Positions 1-6,486 are shown, numbered from the stretch's first letter. The stretch: 13,895 bases of DNA from an uncultured Eubacteriales bacterium (GCA_900321795.1 ONXO01000031.1:1-13895); one strand, 5' to 3'. Program-made: numbers and translations. Notes: generated from the letters alone by a model not told the origin.

Positions 1-31
1 CGTATTCATTATTATCTATTAATACTGTCAT
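1..31 (-). CDS. Possible 5' end of a gene running off the left edge
   Basis: An ATG on the minus strand at 31-29 opens a frame (MTVLIDNNEY) that stays open to the window edge, just downstream of a good promoter (48-76). The ribosome binding site is poor (GTGATGAATT) and the leader would be only about 10 nt. The real start may lie beyond the edge, or the transcript may not be coding here. Too little sequence to name a product. Confidence 0.25.
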   Translation of the reverse strand, partial: MTVLIDNNEY

Positions 32-47
32 AATTCATCACAAGAAT

Positions 48-76
48 ATTATAACACAAACTAAAAAGGCAGTAAA
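48..76 (-). promoter_or_regulatory. Promoter reading off the left edge
   Basis: On the minus strand a -35 TTTACT (76-71) and -10 TATAAT (53-48) are separated by 17 bases, with a TG extension one base before the -10. The -35 lies in the loop of the terminator hairpin of the preceding gene (65-84). Consensus match seen directly; activity is inferred. Confidence 0.55.
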
Positions 77-84
77 ATGCCTTT
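63..84 (-). terminator. Intrinsic terminator of the 83-385 HTH gene
   Basis: The six-base stem AAAGGC/GCCTTT (84-79 and 70-65) encloses an 8-base loop and, on the minus strand, runs into five T. It overlaps the stop codon of the upstream gene. The stem is short, so this is a modest terminator. Confidence 0.5.
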
Positions 85-385
85 ATTCAGTTACTTTTTC
101 TTCTTCCTCTTCGTTTACTAAAGGTACTACTCCTAAAGTATAACCGATTGGTTCAAGAAGTTTTATTAATGTATTTATTTGTGGACTATTCAAATTGTTT
201 TCTATTTTAGCAACAGTTTCTCTAATAATACCAGCACGTTCTCCTACTACTCTTTGGGAAAGCTTTTGGCTTTTTCTCGCTTGTACTACTTGCCTTATTA
301 CCTCAAGTTCTAGGTCTCTTAATTTTTCATCGTGCTTTATTTGTTCTTCAGTTTTTTCAACGATTTCTTTTTTTGGTCTTCCCAT
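83..385 (-). CDS. XRE-family helix-turn-helix regulator (100 aa)
   Basis: A small DNA-binding protein. Residues about 28-88 form a Cro/C1-type (XRE) HTH domain: LSQRVVGERAGI gives helices 2-3, followed by the typical VAKIENNLNSP turn and the LLEPIGYTL end. The N-terminus MGRPKK carries a GRP core like an AT-hook, and the C-terminus is a run of Glu. The start is well supported by GGTGAGGGAG upstream and a promoter at 407-434. This promoter contains a 7-bp inverted repeat, which fits autorepression. The same fold occurs in HigA-type antitoxins, but no toxin gene is visible beside it. It lies downstream of a second HTH gene (445-729) that resembles it in the helix 3 to C-terminal part (IE..N.P.I.T...L...GYTL), so the two are probably distant paralogues. 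DNA-binding role is confident; target is inferred. Confidence 0.85.
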   Translation of the reverse strand: MGRPKKEIVEKTEEQIKHDEKLRDLELEVIRQVVQARKSQKLSQRVVGERAGIIRETVAKIENNLNSPQINTLIKLLEPIGYTLGVVPLVNEEEEEKVTE

Positions 386-406
386 TTCTCCCTCACCTTG
401 ATTTAT

Positions 407-429
407 ATTGTACCAAAAAAATGTACAAT
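407..429. promoter_or_regulatory. Probable operator: 7-bp inverted repeat over the promoter
   Basis: ATTGTAC and GTACAAT are perfect inverted arms (407-413 and 423-429) with a 9-base AT-rich centre. One arm covers the -10, the other abuts and overlaps the -35, so a bound dimer would block RNA polymerase. Arm size and spacing suit a dimeric XRE repressor. The half-site also occurs singly near 3507 and 11304, without a partner. Confidence 0.6.
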
Positions 430-434
430 GTCAA
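407..434 (-). promoter_or_regulatory. Promoter of the 83-385 HTH gene
   Basis: On the minus strand a perfect -35 TTGACA (434-429) and -10 TACAAT (412-407) are 16 bases apart, about 22 bases upstream of the ATG. It lies in the short gap after the 445-729 gene, so the second HTH gene can be expressed separately from the pair upstream. Confidence 0.7.
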
Positions 435-444
435 CTATTTTTTA

Positions 445-729
445 CTATTTTTCAAGTTTTTTTAATCTCTTAATATTGATATCATTATGCTCTTCTATAT
501 TTTTACTTTTTATTGTCAAAGTATAACCTAGTGCATCAAGCATAATAATAAATGTATCTATTTTGGGAATATTTATTCCTTTTTCAATTCTAGTAACAAC
601 ACTTTTACCTAATCCAGTTATTTTTGAAACATCGCTAGATAGTAAACCTTTATTCTCTTTTAAAAGTATATATTTATTTATTAGTTCTTTTGCCTCTTTA
701 CTTTTCTCTTCTCTTAATTCAGTTATCAT
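445..729 (-). CDS. Second HTH (XRE-like) regulator (94 aa)
   Basis: A small DNA-binding protein of the XRE type. Residues about 18-76 show the HTH: LLSSDVSKITGLGKSVVTRIEKG holds the recognition helix region, followed by NIPKIDTFIIMLDALGYTL as in Cro/C1 and HigA-like proteins. The C-terminus (77-94) is charged and Lys-rich. The ribosome binding site GAGGAG is formed by the last two codons of the upstream NifU-like gene, whose stop is only 6 bases before this ATG, so the two genes are translationally coupled and should be made together. No terminator separates it from the next HTH gene (83-385), so read-through into that gene is possible. It could be an antitoxin-type regulator, but no toxin is recognised nearby. 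Confidence 0.8.
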   Translation of the reverse strand: MITELREEKSKEAKELINKYILLKENKGLLSSDVSKITGLGKSVVTRIEKGINIPKIDTFIIMLDALGYTLTIKSKNIEEHNDINIKRLKKLEK

Positions 730-735
730 ATTATC

Positions 736-1083
736 TTACTCCTCGTTTATTTTTTTAATTAATTCCTTAAAGGCATCTTTTATGAGAAATGCACAGTTAT
801 GTATATTACTATCATTGATGATATCATCAATAGAATTTCCATTAACAAAATTCTTAAGATATAAAATACTTTTACCAATTAAGTAATCACATATAGTTTC
901 TAAAATTGAAACATAAATATTGCATCCAAAATACTCATATTTAATATCTTTGATGTTATTATCATCAATTAGTATATACAATCTAATTACTTGTCCTTTT
1001 TTTATATTGCCGACTGCTACATTAAAACTTGAATCAATAATTTTTCCGTGGTGTTTAATCATATTCATACTTCTTTCATCCAT
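736..1083 (-). CDS. NifU/IscU-like protein with incomplete cluster-binding site (115 aa)
   Basis: The protein aligns along its length with the IscU/SufU/NifU N-terminal scaffold fold, on which Fe-S clusters are built from Cys and Asp ligands. VGNIKKGQ (24-31) corresponds to the family VGNPxCGD, YEYFGCNIYVS (49-59) to the second Cys motif, and IHNCAFLIKDAF (94-105) to the third Cys segment. Cys54 and Cys97 are therefore kept, but the first Cys is Lys29 and the key Asp is Gln31. Family length is about 120-150, so it is not truncated. The start at 1083 is chosen because residues 2-9 match the family's N-terminal SEKVMDHF segment; Met6 and Met8 are alternatives, and no strong ribosome binding site decides. 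It overlaps the binding site of the HTH gene at 445-729. The fold assignment is by motif recognition; a working scaffold role looks unlikely and a repurposed role is inferred. Confidence 0.7.
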   Translation of the reverse strand: MDERSMNMIKHHGKIIDSSFNVAVGNIKKGQVIRLYILIDDNNIKDIKYEYFGCNIYVSILETICDYLIGKSILYLKNFVNGNSIDDIINDSNIHNCAFLIKDAFKELIKKINEE

Positions 1084-1096
1084 AACTAATTTTACA

Positions 1097-1137
1097 ATTA
1101 TAATATTTAATTGTCTAGTAAAAAATATGGTCTAGTA
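1097..1137 (-). promoter_or_regulatory. Candidate promoter and direct repeats upstream of the NifU-like gene
   Basis: A perfect TATAAT (1102-1097, minus strand) lies about 14 bases before the ATG, without a good -35 at 17 bases (only T-rich). Instead an 8-base direct repeat, plus-strand gtctagta, occurs at 1113-1120 and 1130-1137 with a 17-base period, one copy on either side of the -35 position. A weak -35 plus direct repeats is a common layout for an activator-dependent promoter. No other feature is seen between 1138 and the tRNA. Confidence 0.4.
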
Positions 1138-1187
1138 TTATATTATTTATTAAATCTTATTTTATTATTGTGCTACTAAATAAAAAA

Positions 1188-1263
1188 TGGCGTCCCCGAG
1201 TGGGTTTGAACCACCGACCTTACGCTTAGGAGGCGCACGCTCTTCCAGCTGAGCTACGAGGAC
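1188..1263 (-). tRNA. tRNA-Arg, anticodon CCU
   Basis: A 76-nt cloverleaf reads on the minus strand. The acceptor stem GTCCTCG/CGGGGAC pairs with one G-U; the D arm is GCTC/GAGC with GG in the loop; the anticodon arm TGCGC/GCGTA encloses CTCCTAA; the variable loop has 5 bases; and the T arm encloses TTCAAAC. Discriminator G and an encoded CCA end follow. The anticodon CCT (CCU) reads AGG arginine codons. It lies just downstream of argS, the enzyme that charges it, but the argS terminator and its own promoter separate the two. A T-rich run follows the 3' end. Confidence 0.96.
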
Positions 1264-1272
1264 ACTAAGTTC

Positions 1273-1301
1273 ATTTTACTATTTAAGATATTAAATGTCA
1301 A
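1273..1301 (-). promoter_or_regulatory. Promoter of tRNA-Arg
   Basis: On the minus strand a perfect -35 TTGACA (1301-1296) and -10 TAAAAT (1278-1273) are 17 bases apart. Initiation would fall 2-4 bases before the mature tRNA 5' end at 1263. It starts three bases after the argS terminator stem. Confidence 0.75.
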
Positions 1302-1341
1302 ATTAAAAATACCAAGTAATTACATTTCGCTTGGTATTTTT
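1302..1341 (-). terminator. Intrinsic terminator of argS
   Basis: A perfect 12-bp stem (1341-1330 with 1316-1305, AAAAATACCAAG and its complement) with a 13-base loop ends in a T run on the minus strand. The last argS codons form the 5' arm and the TAA stop lies in the loop. Confidence 0.8.
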
Positions 1342-2996
1342 ATAATTAGCATATTTAAGCAAGCATTTATTACATCATATGTTAATTTTAAAATATTTAA
1401 ATAGTCATTTTTCACATTTATATCAGTAATATTGTTTATATTAATATTTTGATAGAAACTATTAGTTATATTACATAAATCATAAATATATTCAGCTATG
1501 ACACTTGGAAGAACTTCATTTATAGCTTTATCTAAAGCCTTATTAATGTCTAGTAGTTTTAATCTTAATGCTCTATCTATTTCGTTATAAATATTATCAG
1601 AAATAATTGTAGATATAATTTCATTATTATCTAAAATCTTTCTTATTCTTATGGCACTATATAAGATATAGGGTCCTGTTTTACCACTGACTTCACTGAA
1701 TTTAGTAATATCAAAGTTATAATTCTTTTCTCTGTTATTTTGCAAATCTGCATATTTGATAATTGCGTTTACTTGCTTGTCTAGATCAGATATACTCATG
1801 TTTTTATTGTCTTCTCGTTTTGCAAGAAAACTATCTTTAACCATATTTAAGATTTCGTTTAATGAAACTGCATCTCCACTTCTTGTTTTAAATGGCTTTC
1901 CATCACTTCCATTGATTGTTCCGAATGGACAATGTTTTAAATTACACTCTACGCCTAATAATTTAGAAACTCTAAAAACACCTTCAAAATGAAGTGATTG
2001 CCTTGAATCAGCAAAATAATAAATATGGTCAGGATGGTATTCATCATTTCTTTTTAGAATTGTTGCAATATCAGTTGTAGCATATCCAACACCGCCTTCA
2101 TTATTAATAAGCCTAACAGGAGGCATTTCTTTATTATCATTTTCGGTTTTAACTCTGACTATTTGCTCTCCATTATCTAATTCAAGTATTTTTTTATCTT
2201 CTAATGCATTAAACATTTTTTCAAAATAGTCTCTTGAATCACTTTCTCCTAACCATAAATCAAAATCAACATCTAGATAATTATAAAGCCTTTTAATATC
2301 TGATAAACTTACTTCTTTTATTTTTTCATAAATTTTTTGATATTCTGGATTTCCATGTTGGAAATCATATGTAACTTTTTTGCATTCTTTTAATATATTT
2401 TCATCTTCTTTGCAAAGTTTGCTCATATGAGGATATAAATAATTTAAATATTCAAGTGTAATATCATCTATTCTTTTGTTTTCTTTCAATAAACCATATA
2501 TTACTTCTCCAATCTGAAGTCCAAAATCTCCAAAATGGACATCACTGATTACATTATACCCTTTAGCTTTTAAAATCCTTTTAAAGCTTTCACCTATAAT
2601 TGCAGGGCGCAGATGCCCAATGTGAAGAGGCTTAGCAATGTTAGGCCCTCCATAATCAAGAAAATATAATTCTTTAGAATCTGTCTTTTTTATAAATCCA
2701 TTATTTATAAAATCTTTAATAAATGAATTTATAAGCTTGTCTGAAACATTTATATTAATAAAACCAGGATTTACTGAAATAACATTTTTAAAGTAGTCTT
2801 CATATAAATCAAGTTTTTTAATTCCTTCTTCTATTTCTTTTGCTACTTCTATTGGATTAACATGATTTATCTTGGCAATAGCAAAAGCCGAATTAATTTG
2901 ATAATCCGCTTTTTCACTTTCTGAAATACTCAAATACTCTTGGTATCCTAATTTTTGAAAAACTGGTTTAATAAAGTCTATAATCTTTTCTTTCAT
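1320..2996 (-). CDS. argS: Arginyl-tRNA synthetase
   Basis: Class I synthetase that joins arginine to tRNA-Arg with ATP, in the cytoplasm. The N-terminal tRNA-recognition domain (1-90) ends with the family PGFINI element. The catalytic Rossmann domain follows, with GGPNIAKPLHIGHLRPAIIG around 116-135 (HIGH at 125-128) and YATTDIATIL at 305-314. KPFKTRSGD at 367-375 takes the place of KMSKS, which is degenerate in this family. The C-terminal DALR anticodon-binding domain starts near 438 with SGKTGPYILYSAIRI. The length of 558 is normal. GGPNIAKPLHIGHLR resembles the form common in Clostridia and related groups. The start is supported by AAAGGAA eight bases upstream. It is transcribed alone from a promoter at 3020-3048, and the upstream leader is too short for a T-box. 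Confidence 0.97.
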   Translation of the reverse strand: MKEKIIDFIKPVFQKLGYQEYLSISESEKADYQINSAFAIAKINHVNPIEVAKEIEEGIKKLDLYEDYFKNVISVNPGFININVSDKLINSFIKDFINNGFIKKTDSKELYFLDYGGPNIAKPLHIGHLRPAIIGESFKRILKAKGYNVISDVHFGDFGLQIGEVIYGLLKENKRIDDITLEYLNYLYPHMSKLCKEDENILKECKKVTYDFQHGNPEYQKIYEKIKEVSLSDIKRLYNYLDVDFDLWLGESDSRDYFEKMFNALEDKKILELDNGEQIVRVKTENDNKEMPPVRLINNEGGVGYATTDIATILKRNDEYHPDHIYYFADSRQSLHFEGVFRVSKLLGVECNLKHCPFGTINGSDGKPFKTRSGDAVSLNEILNMVKDSFLAKREDNKNMSISDLDKQVNAIIKYADLQNNREKNYNFDITKFSEVSGKTGPYILYSAIRIRKILDNNEIISTIISDNIYNEIDRALRLKLLDINKALDKAINEVLPSVIAEYIYDLCNITNSFYQNININNITDINVKNDYLNILKLTYDVINACLNMLIIKIPSEM

Positions 2997-3019
2997 ATTG
3001 ATTTCCTTTCTCGCAACTA

Positions 3020-3048
3020 ATTATATCATAAAAAATAAAAAGATACAA
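3020..3048 (-). promoter_or_regulatory. Promoter of argS
   Basis: -35 TTGTAT (3048-3043) and -10 TATAAT (3025-3020) are 17 bases apart on the minus strand, about 24 bases before the ATG. The -35 is formed by the loop and 3' arm of the upstream gene's terminator hairpin. Confidence 0.65.
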
Positions 3049-3058
3049 AATGTATCTT
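3031..3058 (-). terminator. Intrinsic terminator of the 3057-3419 gene
   Basis: An 8-bp stem AAGATACA/TGTATCTT (3058-3051 and 3047-3040) with a 3-base loop is followed on the minus strand by TTTATTTTTT. It overlaps the first bases of the stop codon at 3059-3057. Confidence 0.75.
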
Positions 3059-3419
3059 AAATCCATCTAGGTATATAAATATTGCGAGTATATGTGTCTT
3101 TATAATCTTCAAAATATTCAATTAATTTATTCATAACATATTCTACTATATTATTTACTCCATTAGAGACTTTTAATTTAGAAAGCTTACCAATCATTTC
3201 TTTTTTAAAACGATTATCAGTTACATATTTATATATAATGTTGTCGACTAAGGCCAATTTTTCTTTCTCTCTTTTAGTTATTATTTCTAATCCAAACACA
3301 TAATCTGTATATAATTTAATAATATTTATCGATATTTTATCATACACATCAGCATTTACAATCTTATAATAATTCTTACAAACACTGATAACTTCTTTGT
3401 TCTTTTTAAAACTATTCAT
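3057..3419 (-). CDS. Hypothetical protein (120 aa)
   Basis: I do not recognise the family. The product is Lys-, Ile- and Tyr-rich, looks largely alpha-helical and soluble, has a single Cys (residue 14), no signal peptide and no membrane segment, and ends in YIPRWI. It is a real gene by context: AGGAGAG seven bases before the ATG, a consensus promoter (3447-3475) and an intrinsic terminator at its end. It stands alone between the cdsA-rseP operon and argS, so neighbours do not predict a role. Confidence 0.75.
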   Translation of the reverse strand: MNSFKKNKEVISVCKNYYKIVNADVYDKISINIIKLYTDYVFGLEIITKREKEKLALVDNIIYKYVTDNRFKKEMIGKLSKLKVSNGVNNIVEYVMNKLIEYFEDYKDTYTRNIYIPRWI

Positions 3420-3446
3420 TACTGCTCTCTCCTACTTTATATACTA

Positions 3447-3475
3447 ATTATATAAATGTATTAAAAAATATGCAA
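3447..3475 (-). promoter_or_regulatory. Promoter of the 3057-3419 gene
   Basis: -35 TTGCAT (3475-3470) and -10 TATAAT (3452-3447) with a 17-base spacer on the minus strand, about 28 bases before the ATG. The -35 lies in the 3' arm of the preceding terminator. Confidence 0.7.
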
Positions 3476-3503
3476 GAGTAAATTTTGTTTGCTAGTGCAT
3501 ATT
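3463..3503 (-). terminator. Terminator of the cdsA-rseP operon
   Basis: An 8-bp stem AATATGCA/TGCATATT (3503-3496 and 3474-3467) with a 21-base loop leads into six T on the minus strand, counting the stem end. The loop is large, so efficiency is uncertain. Confidence 0.55.
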
Positions 3504-3514
3504 ATGGTACAATT

Positions 3515-3865
3515 CTATTCTATTATATTTAAAACAGCTTCTTCGTTCTTTCCGTTAATATTTAAAATAACTTTATATTTTCCAACTTTTAACTTAGTGT
3601 TTTCATTAACTAAATTTTCTCCATCATATATCTCTATATATCCATTGATTTCTCTATTACTAACAAAATCTCTAAATGTTGGTAAAGAATCATTAACTCG
3701 AATTTCTTTATATTTCAAATATGTATCAATTTCTTTAAGCTCAGAGGCTCCATTAATATATTTATATTTTTTTATAAAATCAATTGTTCCAAATATTCCA
3801 TAAGTAACAAGTAATATAATTAAAGCTACACTTAAACTAATAAGGACTTTATTCTTAGTATTCAT
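3515..3865 (-). CDS. Small membrane-anchored protein, possibly Ig-like ectodomain (116 aa)
   Basis: A short cytoplasmic start (MNTKNK) is followed by one membrane helix (about 7-27) and an outside domain of about 85 residues. The last 50 residues (LPTFRDFV, then YIEIYDGENLV, then GKYKVILNINGKNEEAVLNI) look like the beta-rich end of bacterial Ig-like/DUF5011 domains, where a G-x-Y-x-V-x strand precedes the final strand; this is a weak resemblance. It is the third gene of the cdsA-rseP operon: its ATG is 14 bases after the rseP stop, with GGTGAGG as ribosome binding site. No Cys. A substrate or partner of RseP is possible because of the operon and the single N-terminal membrane helix, but this is only inference. 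Confidence 0.75.
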   Translation of the reverse strand: MNTKNKVLISLSVALIILLVTYGIFGTIDFIKKYKYINGASELKEIDTYLKYKEIRVNDSLPTFRDFVSNREINGYIEIYDGENLVNENTKLKVGKYKVILNINGKNEEAVLNIIE

Positions 3866-3879
3866 ATTTACCTCACCAT

Positions 3880-4929
3880 CTAAAATAATTTAAATATATC
3901 ATTAAAAGTTACGTATATCATAATTAATATTAAAAGTATTGTTCCCACTGTATTTAAATAACTTTCTACTTTAGGATTTAGTTTTTTGCCTTTAATCTTT
4001 TCAATACAAAGAAGTAAAATTCTTCCTCCATCAAATACAGGAATAGGTATAAAATTAATAACACCAACATTAATGCTTAAATATGCTGTTAAATATATTA
4101 TGCTTTCTAGTCCTTTTTCTTTTATATTATCAATGACCGAAAATACTCCTATCGGACCACTTAAATTATCTGTCCCAATTTTACCAGTTACTAATTTACC
4201 TAATATAACAAATACACTTTTAATAGTTTTGCCTGTTTGAATAAAACTATATTTAATTGCATTTAAAAAACCTTTTTCTCTAATTGCACTAGAAGTTATT
4301 CCAAAAGATGGAACTTTTTTGCCTTCGCCGTCTTCTGCTATATCAGGTACTACTTTAATGCTGATTTCGTTATCCCCTCTTTTGACAGTGAACTCATAAT
4401 ATTCTTTAATCTCTCCAAACTTTGTTTCTAGTAATACTTCATCAAAGCTTGAAACACTCTTACCATTAATTTTTAAGATTAAGTCTCCATCTACAAGACC
4501 GCTTTTACTTGCAGGTGAATTTTCTTGAACACTTCCTATGATAGGTTCTGTAGTCGGACTTCCGTAAAATAAACCATTAAAGAATAATAAAACTATTGCC
4601 AATATAAAATTAAAAACAATACCCATTATTAATACAAATAATCTTTGTAAAAAAGTTTTATTTTCTAAAACCTGATTTTTCTTTAGTCCTTTTGATGTTT
4701 CCATATCATTAGCAATTGCATTATAGCCACCTAGCGGCATAGCTCGTAAGCTATACTTCGTTTCATCATTTTTCCTGTGAAAAGAAAATATTTCAGGGCC
4801 CATTCCTACGGCAAATTCGTGAACATAGACTCCTATTTTCTTTGCAGCGATGCAATGTCCAAGTTCATGTATGAATACAATTATACCTAAAACTAAAATT
4901 AATATTATTAAAGTTATTATAAAACTCAT
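3880..4929 (-). CDS. rseP: RseP-type site-2 intramembrane zinc protease (M50)
   Basis: Membrane metalloprotease that cuts substrates within the bilayer, such as anti-sigma factors and leftover signal peptides. The first membrane helix holds the zinc motif HELGH at 21-25. The conserved PLGGYN segment is at 65-70, a second helix runs about 97-118, and a PDZ domain (about 128-195, with GLVDGDLILKINGK) limits substrate access. The second active-site motif NFIPIPVFDGG is at 292-302 with the metal-binding Asp300; Phe replaces the more usual Leu before the Asp. A last helix lies at about 326-343. The length of 349 is normal for Gram-positive RseP/RasP. The ATG follows AGAGGTGG, ten bases after the cdsA stop. 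The cdsA-rseP order is the widespread bacterial arrangement. Stop is TAG. Confidence 0.95.
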   Translation of the reverse strand: MSFIITLIILILVLGIIVFIHELGHCIAAKKIGVYVHEFAVGMGPEIFSFHRKNDETKYSLRAMPLGGYNAIANDMETSKGLKKNQVLENKTFLQRLFVLIMGIVFNFILAIVLLFFNGLFYGSPTTEPIIGSVQENSPASKSGLVDGDLILKINGKSVSSFDEVLLETKFGEIKEYYEFTVKRGDNEISIKVVPDIAEDGEGKKVPSFGITSSAIREKGFLNAIKYSFIQTGKTIKSVFVILGKLVTGKIGTDNLSGPIGVFSVIDNIKEKGLESIIYLTAYLSINVGVINFIPIPVFDGGRILLLCIEKIKGKKLNPKVESYLNTVGTILLILIMIYVTFNDIFKLF

Positions 4930-4939
4930 TTTCCACCTC

Positions 4940-5728
4940 TTATATAAATCTAGATAAGTATATAAATGAAAGCATTACTAATAAAATGCTATCTAATCTA
5001 TCTAAAACTCCTCCATGACCAGGCATTAAATTACCATAGTCTTTAATACCGTAGTATCTTTTAATGGTACTGAATAGCAAATCTCCAATTTGACCGACGA
5101 TACTTAGTAGTGCACTCACAGAAATTAAAACCAAAATATTAATTTGACTATTAATTAATGCATAATAGAAAACTGAACTTGAAATTGTTCCTAATATAAA
5201 TCCTCCTATAAAACCTTCCCATGTCTTATTAGGTGAAACTGTTGGAGACATTTTATGCTTGCCAAAGAAATATCCTGTAAAGTATGCAAATGTGTCAGTC
5301 ATAATTGTTATAAGAAATAAATATACAAAATAAAATAGATTATCTAATCTGACAGATATAAATTTATTAAATGCTAATCCTAAGAATAATGTTATCGCTA
5401 GTATAACTAGAGCATCTTCAATATTATATTTTTTACTTTTATTATATATAATTATAGGAATTAATAAAGCTAAAATAGCTATAACGATAAAATCATCTAT
5501 ATAAAAATACCTATTATTGATATTCATCACAATTGCTATAAATATCATAATTCCTATAACTTTCATAGCAAAAGGTATATCTCTTTTAAACTTTCTAGTC
5601 TTTAAAAACTCATAATATCCTATTACACCCAAAAGGGCTGACATTAGAGTAAAAATATTACCTCCTAAATAAATAATCGGTACGGCTATTAAAATAGCAA
5701 CAATAGCACTTATTATTCTTGTTTTCAT
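4940..5728 (-). CDS. cdsA: Phosphatidate cytidylyltransferase (CDP-diacylglycerol synthase)
   Basis: Integral membrane enzyme that converts phosphatidic acid and CTP to CDP-diacylglycerol and pyrophosphate, the branch point for phosphatidylglycerol and cardiolipin. Several hydrophobic helices fill residues 1-215. TDTFAYFTGYFFGKHK (144-159) and SPNKTWEG (165-172) are conserved cytoplasmic motifs. The family signature runs from Ser220 to Asp246 with KR at 223-224, KD at 229-230, GHGG at 237-240 and DRLD at 243-246, which hold the catalytic metal-binding Asp residues. The length of 262 is typical. A strong GGAGG lies eight bases before the ATG. First gene of an operon with rseP and a small membrane protein. 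Confidence 0.96.
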   Translation of the reverse strand: MKTRIISAIVAILIAVPIIYLGGNIFTLMSALLGVIGYYEFLKTRKFKRDIPFAMKVIGIMIFIAIVMNINNRYFYIDDFIVIAILALLIPIIIYNKSKKYNIEDALVILAITLFLGLAFNKFISVRLDNLFYFVYLFLITIMTDTFAYFTGYFFGKHKMSPTVSPNKTWEGFIGGFILGTISSSVFYYALINSQINILVLISVSALLSIVGQIGDLLFSTIKRYYGIKDYGNLMPGHGGVLDRLDSILLVMLSFIYLSRFI

Positions 5729-5764
5729 AAAAAACCTCCATACTTTACTATTAATTATATTTCT

Positions 5765-5793
5765 ATTTTATCATATTTATTTAAAATTGAAAA
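5765..5793 (-). promoter_or_regulatory. Candidate promoter of the cdsA-rseP operon
   Basis: -35 TTTTCA (5793-5788) and extended -10 TGATAAAAT (hexamer 5770-5765) with a 17-base spacer on the minus strand. The -35 matches four of six consensus bases; a TATAAT closer to the gene has no clear -35. Confidence 0.45.
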
Positions 5794-5804
5794 ATACTAT
5801 TTAT

Positions 5805-5854
5805 ATAAAAAGAAGATGTTAAAGCTCTACTATTTCTATAGAATCATCTTCTTT
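5805..5854 (-). terminator. Terminator of the DUF5684-like gene
   Basis: A 10-bp stem AAAGAAGATG/CATCTTCTTT (5854-5845 and 5818-5809) encloses a 26-base loop and ends in five T on the minus strand. The 5' arm lies in the coding region and the TAA stop in the loop. The long loop lowers confidence. Confidence 0.5.
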
Positions 5855-6463
5855 AATATCTTTATTTTCTTTAATACTTTCTATATTAATAGGCTCAAAA
5901 CTTTTTATTCTATCAATCTTTTCATCTTTAAGCATCATTTCTCTATACTTAATAGTATTATTCGCTTTAAAGTACGGAACTTCTTCATGCTCTACAACAT
6001 TTTTGCTTTTAAATACATTATCAATTTTATTATCTTCTTCTTTATTTAAACTGGCAATTTCTTCATCACTCATTAAATTAACTGAGTCAATTTTATCATT
6101 ACCATTATTTATACCTTTTAATTTGGAATAATTAAGTATTGGCAAAAATATGACAGGCAAAACTATTAAACCTAAAGCAAATATACTATTAGTATTAAAC
6201 ATAATACTTATTCTATAAAGTATGTAAAAAATTATAAGGACATTTACTACAGGTAGCATATATAAGACATAAACATATCTTTTCAGTTTTACAATATCAA
6301 GAATTATTAAAAGATTATAGAAGGGTATTAAAGAATATTTACTTTCTTTTTCAGCAGCTTTAAAAATATTTGTGCCACTAATAGCAATTAATAATGAAAA
6401 GGCAAAAGAAATCAATGCAAAACATCCCCAAAGTTTTAAGAAACTGAATAAAATATTTGTCAT
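5819..6463 (-). CDS. DUF5684-like membrane protein with acidic tail (214 aa)
   Basis: Three or four membrane helices fill the first half (about 10-30, 62-84 and 93-112). Between them NIFKAAEKESKYSLIPFYN (32-50) and the later YMLPVVNVLI (68-77) match the pattern of DUF5684-type proteins: a Lys-rich loop, then 'IPFYN', then 'P.vN'. Residues about 118-214 form a soluble, acidic, low-complexity tail rich in Asp, Glu, Asn and Lys, probably disordered and cytoplasmic. Function of the family is unknown to me. The ATG follows GAAGGGA. It has its own promoter (6487-6515) but no visible terminator separates it from dnaI upstream, so part of its expression may come from read-through of the replication operon. 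Confidence 0.75.
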   Translation of the reverse strand: MTNILFSFLKLWGCFALISFAFSLLIAISGTNIFKAAEKESKYSLIPFYNLLIILDIVKLKRYVYVLYMLPVVNVLIIFYILYRISIMFNTNSIFALGLIVLPVIFLPILNYSKLKGINNGNDKIDSVNLMSDEEIASLNKEEDNKIDNVFKSKNVVEHEEVPYFKANNTIKYREMMLKDEKIDRIKSFEPINIESIKENKDIKEDDSIEIVEL

Positions 6464-6486
6464 ATAATCCCTTCTTATCTTAATTT

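Noticed and set aside
83..1083. Toxin-antitoxin module
   Set aside because: The HTH proteins resemble HigA-like antitoxins, but no toxin-like partner is recognised; the neighbour has a NifU fold.
2997..3060. T-box leader before argS
   Set aside because: Only about 60 bases separate the genes, filled by a terminator and a promoter; no T-box sequence or room for stem I.
5816..6049. Plus-strand open frame opposite the DUF5684-like gene
   Set aside because: Low-complexity Phe/Ile product of AT-rich antisense sequence, with no ribosome binding site or family resemblance.
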